A DNA stretch of 64,000 bases, taken from Spirirestis rafaelensis WJT71-NPBG6. GTDB taxonomy: Bacteria > Cyanobacteriota > Cyanobacteriia > Cyanobacteriales > Nostocaceae. Both the position numbers and the translations under genes were made by a program. Where the stretch lies: NCBI GenBank assembly GCA_019359015.1, contig JAHHID010000002.1, positions 119,212-183,211 on the forward strand, given 5' to 3'. Shown here piece by piece: positions 17,711 to 26,083 of this stretch (positions are counted from its first letter, which is position 1; the number at the start of each line of letters is the position of its first letter). The notes beneath the pieces were generated by a model. That model was not told where the DNA came from. It made no database searches and was given only the letters and a program-made list of their open reading frames with translations.

Positions 17711-18746
17711 TATGTTGTACCCCCAAACCTGGTAAATCGTTCGGTAAAATTTTTCCGTCAAGAGCGATCGCACCCGTGAAGGGGTCATCAATTAAGTTAA
17801 GATGACTGTCTAAGTCTAAATAATCAGCTAGTGGTGCAAGCTGTGCTGCTGCGGTATTCGCTAACGTACTGTCAGAATAACACCCAAACATCACCTGCAA
17901 CCCAAAGGCACGCGCTGTATGTACCATCCGCATCGCTTCGCTTAAACCACCTGATTTCATCAGCTTGATATTAACACCATCTACACAGTCTGCCAGATGA
18001 GGAATATCAGCGCTAGTAAAGCAACTTTCATCAACAAAGATGGGTAAGGGAGAATGCTGCTTCAGTTCTGGTAAACTTTTTTCTTGCCCGCGTGGAAGTG
18101 GCTGTTCCACATACTTTACACCCAAATCAGCCAAAAAGATGCACATTTCCACAGCATCTGACAAACTCCAACCCCCGTTTGCATCAACGTACAATTCTAA
18201 ATTGGGTGCTTCTTCACGCACTGCTATCAACATTTTTTGATCTGCGGCAATGCCATCGGGATTACCCAGCTTTACTTTGAGAATACGGACATCTGTAAAT
18301 TGTAACCAGTCTCGCGCCCTTGCTCTTGCTCCTTGGGGCGTATTAATGCCAATCGTCACCGAAGTCGGTACTATGGCGTTTTTGTCAAGTCCCCACAGTT
18401 GCCACAGTGGTAATTTTACATATTTGCCGAGCCAATCGTGCATCGCCACATCCAGCGCTGCTTTGACTGAAGAACAAACACCGACTTTATTTAAGACTTG
18501 TTCAATTAGCGATCGCTCCAACGGATTGTATGCTTGCAACATTGGTGCAACTTGCTGCAAAGCGTCTTTAATTATCTGCGTTGATTGTCCTCCAGCACCG
18601 ACACTAAACGGTGATGCTTCCCCCCAACCCTCGATACCATCTTGGGAAATTTTTACCCAGACATTCGTCGTCTGTGCCGTTGTCCCCCGACTTATCGTCA
18701 AGGGAAAGCGCTTGTTCACCGTAAATGTTTTTACCTCAATTTGCAT
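17694..18746 (-). CDS. Dipeptide epimerase (enolase superfamily), DgcA-like
   Basis: A 350-residue enolase-superfamily enzyme with the muconate-lactonizing fold. The catalytic and metal residues are visible: KVK in ILKVKLGNP, Asp in LYVDANGGW, Glu in KYVEQPLP, Asp/Glu in IFVDESCF and the second-barrel Lys in GVNIKLMKSGG. The family epimerises the alpha carbon of L-Ala-D/L-Glu-type dipeptides from peptidoglycan recycling, and some members act on N-acetyl-glutamate. The overlap with the DUF1611 gene implies translational coupling and a shared pathway. It is divergent from the Nudix gene. Confidence 0.92.
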   Translation of the reverse strand: MQIEVKTFTVNKRFPLTISRGTTAQTTNVWVKISQDGIEGWGEASPFSVGAGGQSTQIIKDALQQVAPMLQAYNPLERSLIEQVLNKVGVCSSVKAALDVAMHDWLGKYVKLPLWQLWGLDKNAIVPTSVTIGINTPQGARARARDWLQFTDVRILKVKLGNPDGIAADQKMLIAVREEAPNLELYVDANGGWSLSDAVEMCIFLADLGVKYVEQPLPRGQEKSLPELKQHSPLPIFVDESCFTSADIPHLADCVDGVNIKLMKSGGLSEAMRMVHTARAFGLQVMFGCYSDSTLANTAAAQLAPLADYLDLDSHLNLIDDPFTGAIALDGKILPNDLPGLGVQHSAFSA

Positions 18747-18847
18747 GATTATGCTTAATATTAAGCAAAGGTAAAAAACAGTGTAGATGCAAATTTAAAA
18801 TAGTTTAACGCATCTGTTATACTTTTTTACAATTCTTTATTTAATTT

Positions 18848-19399
18848 ATGCACAAATTAAAAAAATGGAAAATTTTGCAATCAAAAATGGTCTTAGATAA
18901 TTTTTGGTGCAAAGTAAGGCAAGATGAAATACAATTACCCAACGGCAAAATTATAGATGATTTTTTTGTAATTGTTAGACCAGAAATTGCCTTAATTTTA
19001 CCTATCACCAGCAATCAAGAAATTGTTTTTGTGCGGCAATACAGACATGGGGTAGGTGAAATATTATTAGAACTGCCTGCTGGAGGTTTTGATCCAACAT
19101 ATGAAAGTGCAGAAACAGCGGCAGTAAGAGAACTTAAAGAAGAAACAGGTTATACAGCCAAAAAAGTTACTAAATTAGCTACTTTATACGATAATCCCGT
19201 CAAAGATACCAACAATATACATTTATTTATAGCTGAGAATGTGAGCAAAATCGGAGAGCAAAAGCTAGATATTACAGAAGAAATTGAAGTTGTATTGATT
19301 CCAGTAGAATCAGTGTTAGAGAAAATTACCCAAGGTGAAATTTCTGTCTCAGGTAGCGTTGCTGCTCTTTTTTTAGGTTTGAATTTTCTTAAGCGGTAG
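18848..19399 (+). CDS. Nudix hydrolase, ADP-ribose pyrophosphatase type
   Basis: A 183-residue Nudix protein. The Nudix box is complete: GGFDPTYESAETAAVRELKE followed by ETGY, giving G-x5-E-x7-RE-x2-EE-x-G. The upstream FVRQYRHGVGEILLELPAGG is typical of ADP-sugar pyrophosphatases. Likely role: hydrolysis of ADP-ribose or related nucleoside diphosphate sugars in the cytosol. The coding region is more A+T-rich than its neighbours. It has its own promoter region, shared divergently with the epimerase operon. Confidence 0.9.
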   Translation: MHKLKKWKILQSKMVLDNFWCKVRQDEIQLPNGKIIDDFFVIVRPEIALILPITSNQEIVFVRQYRHGVGEILLELPAGGFDPTYESAETAAVRELKEETGYTAKKVTKLATLYDNPVKDTNNIHLFIAENVSKIGEQKLDITEEIEVVLIPVESVLEKITQGEISVSGSVAALFLGLNFLKR

Positions 19400-19609
19400 G
19401 GTGCGTTAGGTGCATATTATTGAAAACTTTTTAGCAATTATATAATTCTCTGCGCCCTAAGATAAGTATTGGCTTTGAAAATTTAAACTGAGACTCTGCG
19501 TTACTTTGCGCTTTCCTCCGTTATCCTCTGCGTTAAAAAAAAATCTACACCAAAGAAGGTGCGTTACACTGCGTTAACGCACCCTACAAAATTTTTTATT
19601 CTAACTCCT

Positions 19610-19639
19610 GTAGAGACGCGATGTTCTTTGCGTCTCTAC
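19610..19639. repeat. Interspersed GTAGAGACGC palindrome
   Basis: GTAGAGACGC at 19610-19619 pairs with GCGTCTCTAC at 19630-19639. Relatives occur at 21011-21035 and 38079-38107, so this is a dispersed family. It touches the stop codon of the nucleoside hydrolase and could act as its terminator. Confidence 0.7.
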
Positions 19640-20562
19640 TACCTTGCCCACTGCTGCAAAATGTAAGCGTAAAAAGCCTCTTTATCAACTTTATCCATTG
19701 CCGATATTTTCCGACCTCCAGACACTACTTTAGTCCGTCCTTGACTTAAACCTGTTGTGATAACTTCTGTTTCCCACTCGCGCAACTGATAAAACTCTGG
19801 ATGAGCGAGATAAGCTGTTGCTAACACATCCCAAAAATAATAATCTTGGGGAATAACTAACGCATAACATTGTCCCGCCAAATCAGAAATAGAATAATGG
19901 CGTTGCCGTCCCATTTTGTAAACAACCTCAGATGTCACAGGTACATTGTTAGTTAAATCCAAAGGACACATGATAATTTCAATTTGACTTTCCCACACTC
20001 GCGCTGCGGAAATTGGGTCCCAATAAACATTCCATTCGGCTGAACCGTCTTGTCCTGCTTCCAGACTTTTTTCTACATTACCACCAACATTTAACGCACC
20101 ACCCATCCAGACAATCTTATCAATTTTCGCTTCAATTTCTGGTGCTTTATCTAATGCTACTGCAACCGTCGTCAAGGGACCCGTTACCATCAAGGTTACT
20201 GGTTCAGGTGCTTCACGCAACACCTGTATCATGAAATCTTGACCTGATTGTGCAAGCAGAGGTGTGCTAATTGTTTCGTTTTGATTGAGAATTGGCAGAT
20301 GATCGACAATAAACGAATCGCGACGGTAGAGACGAGGGAAAGGATTAATACCGCGCACAGTGCTTAAAGCTACCGGGATATGAGAAGATTTCATCAAATC
20401 TAAGATTTTGCGTGTAGCGCTGACAGCGGGTTCAGCGTAGCAATCAGCGGGAGTGACGACGACACCCAAAAGTTCAATATGATCCATCGTCATCAGTAGC
20501 ATAGTTGCTAGATAATCATCAACACCACCATCGTGATCCATCAATACAAGTTGTTTAGACAT
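19639..20562 (-). CDS. Nucleoside hydrolase
   Basis: I start at ATG 20562 (MSKQLVLMDHDGGVDDYLAT). A longer frame exists upstream, but it overlaps the opposite gene and has no family resemblance. The calcium-binding motif DHDGGVDD replaces the usual DTDPGIDD; later motifs include VTGPLTTVAVALDKAPEI and KIVWMGGAL, followed by EWNVYWDPISA. The enzyme cleaves ribonucleosides to base and ribose. It is divergent from a cytosine deaminase, with only 18 bases between the start codons, and a ribokinase lies close by, so the group looks like pyrimidine nucleoside salvage. Confidence 0.92.
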   Translation of the reverse strand: MSKQLVLMDHDGGVDDYLATMLLMTMDHIELLGVVVTPADCYAEPAVSATRKILDLMKSSHIPVALSTVRGINPFPRLYRRDSFIVDHLPILNQNETISTPLLAQSGQDFMIQVLREAPEPVTLMVTGPLTTVAVALDKAPEIEAKIDKIVWMGGALNVGGNVEKSLEAGQDGSAEWNVYWDPISAARVWESQIEIIMCPLDLTNNVPVTSEVVYKMGRQRHYSISDLAGQCYALVIPQDYYFWDVLATAYLAHPEFYQLREWETEVITTGLSQGRTKVVSGGRKISAMDKVDKEAFYAYILQQWAR

Positions 20563-20580
20563 AAGTAGGAGAATTAACAA

Positions 20581-21012
20581 ATGGATGAATTTATGCAAGC
20601 TGCCGTAGACGAAGCAAAACAAGGTAGAGAAGAAGGTGGAATTCCCATCGGTTCCATTCTCGTCAAAGATGGCAAAATCGTCGGCAGAGGACACAACAAG
20701 CGCGTACAAGACAGCGATCCTGTCACCCATGCCGAAATTGATTGTCTCCGCAACGCCGGCAGAATTGGCAGCTACAGAGGTACAACACTCTATTCAACCT
20801 TAATGCCGTGCTATTTGTGTGCTGGGGCAGTGGTACAATTTGGTATCAAAAAAGTCATCGCCGGCGAATCCAAAACCTTTCCTGGTGCCAAAGAATTTAT
20901 GGTATCCCACGGTGTCGAAGTAATTGATTTAAATCTAGACGAATGCGAAAAAATGATGAGTGAATTTATCGAAACTAACCCGGAATTGTGGAATGAAGAT
21001 ATTGGGAAATAG
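20581..21012 (+). CDS. Yeast-type cytosine deaminase / nucleoside deaminase
   Basis: A 143-residue zinc deaminase. Zinc and catalytic motifs are HAEIDC (His, Glu) and PCYLCAG (two Cys). The overall sequence resembles fungal Fcy1 cytosine deaminase more than bacterial TadA: EEGGIPIGSILVKDGKIVG, RGTTLYSTLMPC and the C-terminal LWNEDIGK (yeast WFEDIGE). It should turn cytosine, released by the neighbouring nucleoside hydrolase, into uracil. A TAGGAG Shine-Dalgarno lies 9 bases before the ATG. Specificity for the free base is inference from the tail. Confidence 0.88.
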   Translation: MDEFMQAAVDEAKQGREEGGIPIGSILVKDGKIVGRGHNKRVQDSDPVTHAEIDCLRNAGRIGSYRGTTLYSTLMPCYLCAGAVVQFGIKKVIAGESKTFPGAKEFMVSHGVEVIDLNLDECEKMMSEFIETNPELWNEDIGK

Positions 21013-21015
21013 TAG

Positions 21016-21035
21016 AGACGCGATTAATCGCGTCT
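21016..21035. terminator. Perfect 20-bp palindrome between convergent deaminase and ribokinase
   Basis: AGACGCGATT followed directly by AATCGCGTCT is self-complementary. It belongs to the same interspersed family as the element at 19610. The ribokinase stop codon lies inside it, so its last residues (NRRD) are encoded by the repeat. Position suggests a bidirectional terminator. Confidence 0.55.
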
Positions 21036-21977
21036 GTTAGTTGTCCCCTTGTCTCCTACTCCCCTCTCCTTAAGAAACGCATCAAAAGTAAACCTATCCG
21101 GTAGCGAAGGTTGGGCGCCTAGTTTTGTTGCAGCTAAAGCACCCGCAGCTGCACCCCAAATAACGCAGTCGCGCAAAGAATGTCCTTCAGAAAGCGCTGC
21201 TGCTAAACCACCGTTAAAAGCATCACCAGCAGCAACGGTGTCAACAGCTTGCACTGCAAACGCAGGTATAAAAAACGTTTCTTCAGGAGTTGCACAAAAA
21301 ACACCTTTAGCGCCTAGTTTGACGATCGCATTTTTCACGCCTTTTTGCAATAACACCGCCGCTGCTTTTGCTGCTGAGTCTTCATCATCCACAGGAAAAC
21401 CCACCAATTGCCCTGCCTCAACTTCATTTGGTGTAATAATATCCACCAAGCGGTAAAGTTCATCTGGCAGATTATTTTGTGCGGGTGCGGGGTCGAGAAT
21501 TACTTTTACTTGTGCATCTCGTGCTGCTTTCGCAGCAGCTACAACAGCAGACATAGGGATTTCAAATTGTAAAAGTAGCGCTTTAGCTGTTGGTAATAAG
21601 TTCGACAATCTTTCTACATCTTCGTGATTTACGCGCTTATTTGCACCGGGAATCACAATGATTTGATTTTCACCTTTGACATCAACGCTGATAACAGCGA
21701 CACCAGAACTGACAGTTTCATCAACAAATATATTGTGAGTTTGTACACCAGAAGCTTGCAAATTATTAAGAAGTTCTGCACCAAAATTATCTGCACCAAC
21801 ACGTCCTACCATTTGTGTAGGAATTCCCAATCTAGCTGATGCTACGGCTTGATTTGCACCTTTACCCCCAGGGGAAAGAAAAAAATCGTTTCCTAACAGC
21901 GTTTCGCCGGCAATTGGCAAGCGGGGTACTGTTGCTACCAAGTCTATGTTGATGCTGCCGAAGACGATAATAGTCAT
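21024..21977 (-). CDS. rbsK: Ribokinase
   Basis: A 317-residue PfkB-family sugar kinase. The N-terminal signature GGKGANQAVASARLG and C-terminal catalytic AAGDAFNGGLAAAL with the base Asp are intact, and PGANKRVNHEDVE fits ribokinases. It phosphorylates ribose to ribose-5-phosphate, so ribose freed by the adjacent nucleoside hydrolase can enter the pentose phosphate pathway. The last four to five residues come from an interspersed palindrome. Confidence 0.93.
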   Translation of the reverse strand: MTIIVFGSINIDLVATVPRLPIAGETLLGNDFFLSPGGKGANQAVASARLGIPTQMVGRVGADNFGAELLNNLQASGVQTHNIFVDETVSSGVAVISVDVKGENQIIVIPGANKRVNHEDVERLSNLLPTAKALLLQFEIPMSAVVAAAKAARDAQVKVILDPAPAQNNLPDELYRLVDIITPNEVEAGQLVGFPVDDEDSAAKAAAVLLQKGVKNAIVKLGAKGVFCATPEETFFIPAFAVQAVDTVAAGDAFNGGLAAALSEGHSLRDCVIWGAAAGALAATKLGAQPSLPDRFTFDAFLKERGVGDKGTTNRRD

Positions 21978-22020
21978 AATTTTTGAAAGTAGCGCACACT
22001 TTTATTATCCCGTTTTAAGC

Positions 22021-22230
22021 TTAGGTATTAACTTCGGTAATCGCTGCGTTCTGCCATTCGCTACCCCAACGTAATTCAAGTTCGTCTACCAAGGCACAAG
22101 CTACTGCTTCATCTTCTTGTTGTTGCTGCCATTGCTGCAAGAGAGATTCAATCAACGCACTGCGGTTTTCAACTTTTTGGTCGATGTAAGTTAATAGTTC
22201 ATCTGGCAGCGAAATAGAGATTTTAGCCAT
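22021..22230 (-). CDS. Ribbon-helix-helix antitoxin-like protein
   Basis: A 69-residue protein whose first 45 residues (AKISISLPDELLTYIDQKVE, RSALIESLLQQW) are a CopG/MetJ-type ribbon-helix-helix DNA-binding domain. The acidic tail (DELELRWGSEWQNAA) resembles the toxin-binding tails of MazE-type antitoxins. No toxin gene follows: the next gene downstream is ribokinase. It may be an orphan antitoxin or a small repressor. Confidence 0.75.
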   Translation of the reverse strand: MAKISISLPDELLTYIDQKVENRSALIESLLQQWQQQQEDEAVACALVDELELRWGSEWQNAAITEVNT

Positions 22231-22340
22231 ATCCTACTCAAAGTCATACTAGAAGTAGTATAAACAAAGTCGTAATTTTGGGCAAAGTAGGAAGCGATCG
22301 CCTTAACCTCGCACTACTGTAAATAAATGTAAAAAAAATC

Positions 22341-22409
22341 ATGTCCCAGCAGTCTTTTGTTGGCAACTGGGGTGCTATTGCTACAATGCTGATTATGTCT
22401 CTATTTTAA
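22341..22409 (+). CDS. Candidate 22-residue hydrophobic microprotein
   Basis: An isolated small frame (MSQQSFVGNWGAIATMLIMS, then LF and stop) could form one membrane helix. It resembles in style the very small membrane proteins of cyanobacteria, but I cannot assign it to a known family and see no strong ribosome binding site. It lies in an otherwise empty 275-base spacer. Low confidence. Confidence 0.2.
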   Translation: MSQQSFVGNWGAIATMLIMSLF

Positions 22410-22505
22410 GTAATTTTGCGTAAAGAATAATATATTATTAAGAACAATCGATTTTATAAAGATGTTGCTATAACAAAAAGATATTCACATATATTGGTGT
22501 AACCG

Positions 22506-23489
22506 ATGAAAAAAAGCTTATTTGTTGGTGGAATTGTGTTTTTGATTGCAGGAGTAGGATTAAAACTTACAATCTCACCAGTTGAAGCGGAGACACTATC
22601 AATAACACAAAAGGTAGTAAATCCGACATCAAACGTTACTCCTATCGGCAAATCTCAAGTAGAATTAATTTCCGCAGGTGCTGAACCCAGACAAGAATTA
22701 CGTTTTAAACCGACAGTAGGTATCAAAGAAACGGCAAATATGACTATGAGTACAGACATTACTATGTCTATAGATGGTAAAGCTGTACCTGCGTTCAAAA
22801 TACCAACAACCGCAATCACGCTAAATACTGTAGTCAGTAAGGTAGAGCCTAATGGAGATATCAACTATGAGTTTTCTTACTCGGATGTAGACTTGATAGG
22901 CAAGTCAACTTTACCACCAGAAGTATTAAATAATATGCAAACGCAAATAACAAATCTAAACAAATTTAAGGGTTCTGTCATTATCGATAATCGCGGCTAC
23001 ACCAAAAAAGCTAACTTTGTCACACCTCAAGGTTTAGATCCAAGTTTAAAACAAATGTTCGATCAAATGTCAAGTTCTATAGAGCAATTATCCTCAGCAG
23101 TTCCTCAAGAAGCGGTGGGTATAGGAGCTAAATGGCGTACTATTTCTGAAGTAAATTTAGGTGGAATAAAGCTTAAACAAATAGCTACAAACGAGTTGGT
23201 AAATATCAAAGATGGTATTGCTAGCCTCAATATCAGTATAGAACAACAAGCACCGCCAGCAACAAACTTGAATCTACCAGAAACACCAAAAGGAGTTACT
23301 ATAACTCTTAGATCATATAATGGTAACGGTCAGGGACAAGCATTAATAAATCTCAAGAAATTAATGCCAATCAGTTCAAAATTATCTATACAATCCAAGA
23401 CACAGATGAGCCTAAAATCTACTGGTTCTGTGGAAGAAACAACGATGAATCAAGACTCATCTATACAGATAAATATCGAGTCAAAATGA
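22506..23489 (+). CDS. Exported protein of unknown function (DUF6263-like)
   Basis: A 327-residue protein with an N-terminal signal peptide (KKSLFVGGIVFLIAGVGLK ... VEAET). The mature part alternates beta strands (TANMTMSTDITMSIDGKA, GDINYEFSYSDVDLIGK, GSVIIDNRGYTKKANFVTPQ, GIGAKWRTISEVNLGGIKLK) in the manner of DUF6263 proteins. Function is unknown; a periplasmic lipid- or ligand-binding beta structure is a guess. It is a single gene with no clear partner. Confidence 0.65.
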   Translation: MKKSLFVGGIVFLIAGVGLKLTISPVEAETLSITQKVVNPTSNVTPIGKSQVELISAGAEPRQELRFKPTVGIKETANMTMSTDITMSIDGKAVPAFKIPTTAITLNTVVSKVEPNGDINYEFSYSDVDLIGKSTLPPEVLNNMQTQITNLNKFKGSVIIDNRGYTKKANFVTPQGLDPSLKQMFDQMSSSIEQLSSAVPQEAVGIGAKWRTISEVNLGGIKLKQIATNELVNIKDGIASLNISIEQQAPPATNLNLPETPKGVTITLRSYNGNGQGQALINLKKLMPISSKLSIQSKTQMSLKSTGSVEETTMNQDSSIQINIESK

Positions 23490-23566
23490 CTACCTGGCAA
23501 TCGCAAGCCGATTGTTAAGATTTGAGAATGCAATCGCCTTCTCCTACCTCTATCAAGCTCCAGCTA

Positions 23567-23756
23567 AATCCTTGATATCTTCATAGAAAATTTCAGGTTT
23601 AGTCTTATAGTGACGACAGCAGCAAGCAGTTCCCAGCGAGTCATACTACAAAACATCAGTTGGCAAACCTTTGAAACCATCCTCGCAGAAATGGGAGACG
23701 CACCTAGCACCAGCAAACCTCATGTCGAAGATCCTTTTGGAATAGGCTTAGTTTGA
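23567..23756 (+). pseudogene. 5' fragment of a Uma2 gene, duplicate of the start of the gene at 24853
   Basis: Bases about 23567-23699 repeat about 24813-24943 almost exactly, including leader and first 30 codons (SQRVILQNISWQTFETILAE). The ATG is changed to ATA, though GTG follows at once. After 23699 the resemblance stops, and the frame runs into the 3' end of the opposite hydrolase gene to a stop at 23756. It is a truncated duplicate, making direct repeats on both sides of the hydrolase. Confidence 0.85.
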
Positions 23757-24706
23757 CTAATTACTGTCACTTTTGGATCGAGAGCATAACCTGTGGAATA
23801 AATATAATCAAAAGCACCTTTATCATCAAGAACACTGGCACGCAAAAACAATCCACTCCAGCGGGCTATAGTTTCTACTGCTACATTTTGCTCGATTGTC
23901 GGATTATTAGGGTCTGGTACTGCACCTAAAGGATTATTGGTATTTGTAATGCCAAAATGGTTTGTACCCAAAATACTAATTAACGCCTTAGGAGGGTCTT
24001 TAATATTATCATAAGTTGCTTGCGCCCTAAAGGGAAGCGCTCTACCATCAACTGTTCCCTGCAACAAAGCAATGGGAATTCTTGAATTGTTAATAGGAAT
24101 AAGCTCATCGTTTTCGTCGCGAAGATTTGCACCAAAAAATGCTCCTGCTACCACTTTCTTCGGTCGGCTAAATGAGCCTTCACACACAATCGGAACGCAA
24201 AGATTGGCAATAGCAGAAAGACCAGCAGAACCCCCTAAAGAATGACCGAGTAAGCCGAGTTTTTGTGTATTGACAATGCCCCTCACAGGTGAAGTAGGAT
24301 TGGAGTTTTCTACAAGCATTTGTGTCAAAACAGCGTTGACTTGCGAGGTTTGAGGTGCAAGTACTTTACCGAATTTTGGAACCAAACGTTCGCTATTGGG
24401 TACAACCACAATAAATCCGTAGCTAGCTACTATACTGGCGTAATTTGAGTAATTTGATTTATCTACAAGCGCACCTTGCAACAAAAGCGCTATAGGAAAT
24501 GAATATTTGCCAGTTTTCAAGTTTTTTGGGTTAGGAAAGTAGATATCGGCTAAGTTATTATTCGCAGAGATTGTTGTAGTGTAGCTAGCCACATCCTTAA
24601 ATAAAGGTGCATCATTGAATGTCGCCGCAGTCGCCGTTTTCTCTGTACCCGAAACAATCAATGCTATACCTACAGAAACTAGGGAAAATGCTTTTAAGCT
24701 AGCCAA
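23720..24706 (-). CDS. Exported alpha/beta hydrolase
   Basis: A 328-residue protein with a signal peptide (FSLVSVGIALIVSG ... ATAATF). The nucleophile elbow GHSLGGSAGLSA is intact, and a candidate catalytic His lies in ILGTNHFGITN, with an acid probably in LLQGTVDGRALP. The layout resembles chlorophyllase, dienelactone-hydrolase and PAF-acetylhydrolase-type esterases. The substrate is unknown. It sits on the opposite strand between two direct repeats of a Uma2 5' end, so it may have arrived as an insertion. Confidence 0.8.
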   Translation of the reverse strand: MASLKAFSLVSVGIALIVSGTEKTATAATFNDAPLFKDVASYTTTISANNNLADIYFPNPKNLKTGKYSFPIALLLQGALVDKSNYSNYASIVASYGFIVVVPNSERLVPKFGKVLAPQTSQVNAVLTQMLVENSNPTSPVRGIVNTQKLGLLGHSLGGSAGLSAIANLCVPIVCEGSFSRPKKVVAGAFFGANLRDENDELIPINNSRIPIALLQGTVDGRALPFRAQATYDNIKDPPKALISILGTNHFGITNTNNPLGAVPDPNNPTIEQNVAVETIARWSGLFLRASVLDDKGAFDYIYSTGYALDPKVTVISQTKPIPKGSST

Positions 24707-24852
24707 AATAATTAGTTTTTAAACCTTAGTATATTGGCAAAATAAACTGCAAAAAGGTTTGTTCACATCTACCATAAGTTGTATTAGCTGAAAAATTTGC
24801 TGATTATAGCCAATTCCTTGATACCTTAGTAGAAAACTTCAGGTTTAGTCTT

Positions 24853-25491
24853 ATGGTGACGACAGCAGCAAGCAGTTCCCAACGAGTCATACTGCAAAAC
24901 ATCAGTTGGCAAACCTTTGAAACCATTCTCGCAGAAATGGGAGATCATCGTGCTACTCGGCTGGCTTATGACCACGGAATATTGGAAATTATGACACCTT
25001 TAATGCCCCATGAGCATAACAATAGACTACTCGAACACTTGGTTTTTGCTTTAGCTGAAGAACTTAACCTCAACCTCAAAAGTACTGGTTCAGTAACTTG
25101 TAAGCGTCAAGACTTATTGCGGGGTGTCGAACCAGATTCCAGTTTTTACATCCAAAATGAACCCGTTATGAGACAAAAGCAAAATCTTGACTTGACACAA
25201 GATCCACCACCTGATTTAGTAATCGAGGTAGATTACACCAGTGCTTCTGTTGATAGAATGCCAATTTATCAAGCTTTGGGTGTTGCGGAAGTTTGGCGTT
25301 ATAACGAACCTGTAATGCAGATTTATCAACTGCGTGAGGGTGTTTATGTTGGGTGTGATGTTTCACCGAGTTTTGCAAATTTGCCTTTAACGACGGAAAT
25401 TCCTCGATTTTTACAACAAAGTCTGAGTATAGGGGAAATCCCGATGATTCGCTCATTCCGTGGTTGGGTCAGACAGCAGATAGGAAATTGA
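24853..25491 (+). CDS. Uma2 family endonuclease
   Basis: A 212-residue, complete member of the Uma2/DUF820 family with a PD-(D/E)XK-like core: HGILEIMTPLMPHEHNNRLL, GVEPDSSFYIQN, then PPPDLVIEVDYTSASVDRM and GVAEVWRYN. The role of the family is unsettled; proposals include restriction-like or transposon-associated nuclease activity. Its leader and first 30 codons are duplicated 1.2 kb upstream. Confidence 0.9.
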   Translation: MVTTAASSSQRVILQNISWQTFETILAEMGDHRATRLAYDHGILEIMTPLMPHEHNNRLLEHLVFALAEELNLNLKSTGSVTCKRQDLLRGVEPDSSFYIQNEPVMRQKQNLDLTQDPPPDLVIEVDYTSASVDRMPIYQALGVAEVWRYNEPVMQIYQLREGVYVGCDVSPSFANLPLTTEIPRFLQQSLSIGEIPMIRSFRGWVRQQIGN

Positions 25492-25549
25492 CAAGCGATC
25501 GCTCTCTAGTACCATATTCTATAGTCCAACCAGTTTGATCAGGTGTTCT

Positions 25550-25930
25550 ATGTCAAGCGTTGAAAAAGACCAAAGCCGCGAGGATCGCATTGAAACTGAG
25601 ATAATTGCCGATGCCGAAGACAAAGAAGAACGAGCGATGGGTTGGTACTATTATCTCGACGATACTTTAAACATTCCATTTAATGCCAAGTGGAAGAAGA
25701 AGACACGCAAATCAGCTACCGTCGAAGAGAAAACAGTCGAAGTGTTGGGAATGGCACCAGAAGATGAGTGCGAGCGTGATATGTTAGTCGAAGTGGTTTA
25801 CCTCGGTGGTAAGGATGAAGACGTATTCTCAGCCAAGCTATCAGAAATAGAAGCGATTGATGCTGATAGCGAAACCACTGAAGCGATCGCTGATTGGCAC
25901 TATTGGCTAGCCAGAGGATACAAATTTTAA
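25550..25930 (+). CDS. Cyanobacterial calcium-binding protein family member
   Basis: A 126-residue acidic protein, with the start set at ATG 25550 (MSSVEKDQSREDR) instead of an upstream TTG. Conserved blocks EDRIETEIIADAEDKEERAM, GWYYYLDDTLNIPF, VEVLGMAPEDECERDMLVEV and AIADWHYWLARGY match a small cyanobacterial family annotated as calcium-binding. A role in calcium signalling is by annotation only; no EF-hand is visible. Confidence 0.8.
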   Translation: MSSVEKDQSREDRIETEIIADAEDKEERAMGWYYYLDDTLNIPFNAKWKKKTRKSATVEEKTVEVLGMAPEDECERDMLVEVVYLGGKDEDVFSAKLSEIEAIDADSETTEAIADWHYWLARGYKF

Positions 25931-26083
25931 ATTGGGCAATGGGCATTGGGCATTGGACATTGGACATTGGGCATTGGGAAAAAAGAATTATTTACCTCAT
26001 CTCCCTCTGCTTCTCCTGCTTCCCCTGCTCCCCCTGCTCCCCCTGTGCTCCCCCTGCTTCCCCTGCTCCCCCATTCCCGATTT
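25931..26083. repeat. Low-complexity spacer: tandem TTGGGCA(T) and CCCCTGCT units
   Basis: Five or so copies of ATTGGGCA/ATTGGACA are followed by CCCCTGCTCC/TTCCCCTGCT units. The same 'atgggcattgggcat' words recur near 42780 and at 52475-52505, so these are dispersed short tandem repeats typical of filamentous cyanobacteria. Confidence 0.8.

Noticed and set aside
17711..17791. Upstream ATG for the DUF1611 gene
   Set aside because: It would give 27 residues unlike any relative and a 98-base overlap with the epimerase gene; GTG 17710 fits the family start.
20563..20730. N-terminal extension of the nucleoside hydrolase
   Set aside because: It would overlap the start of the divergent deaminase gene, has no family similarity, and the good start MSKQLVLMDHDGGVDD lies at 20562.
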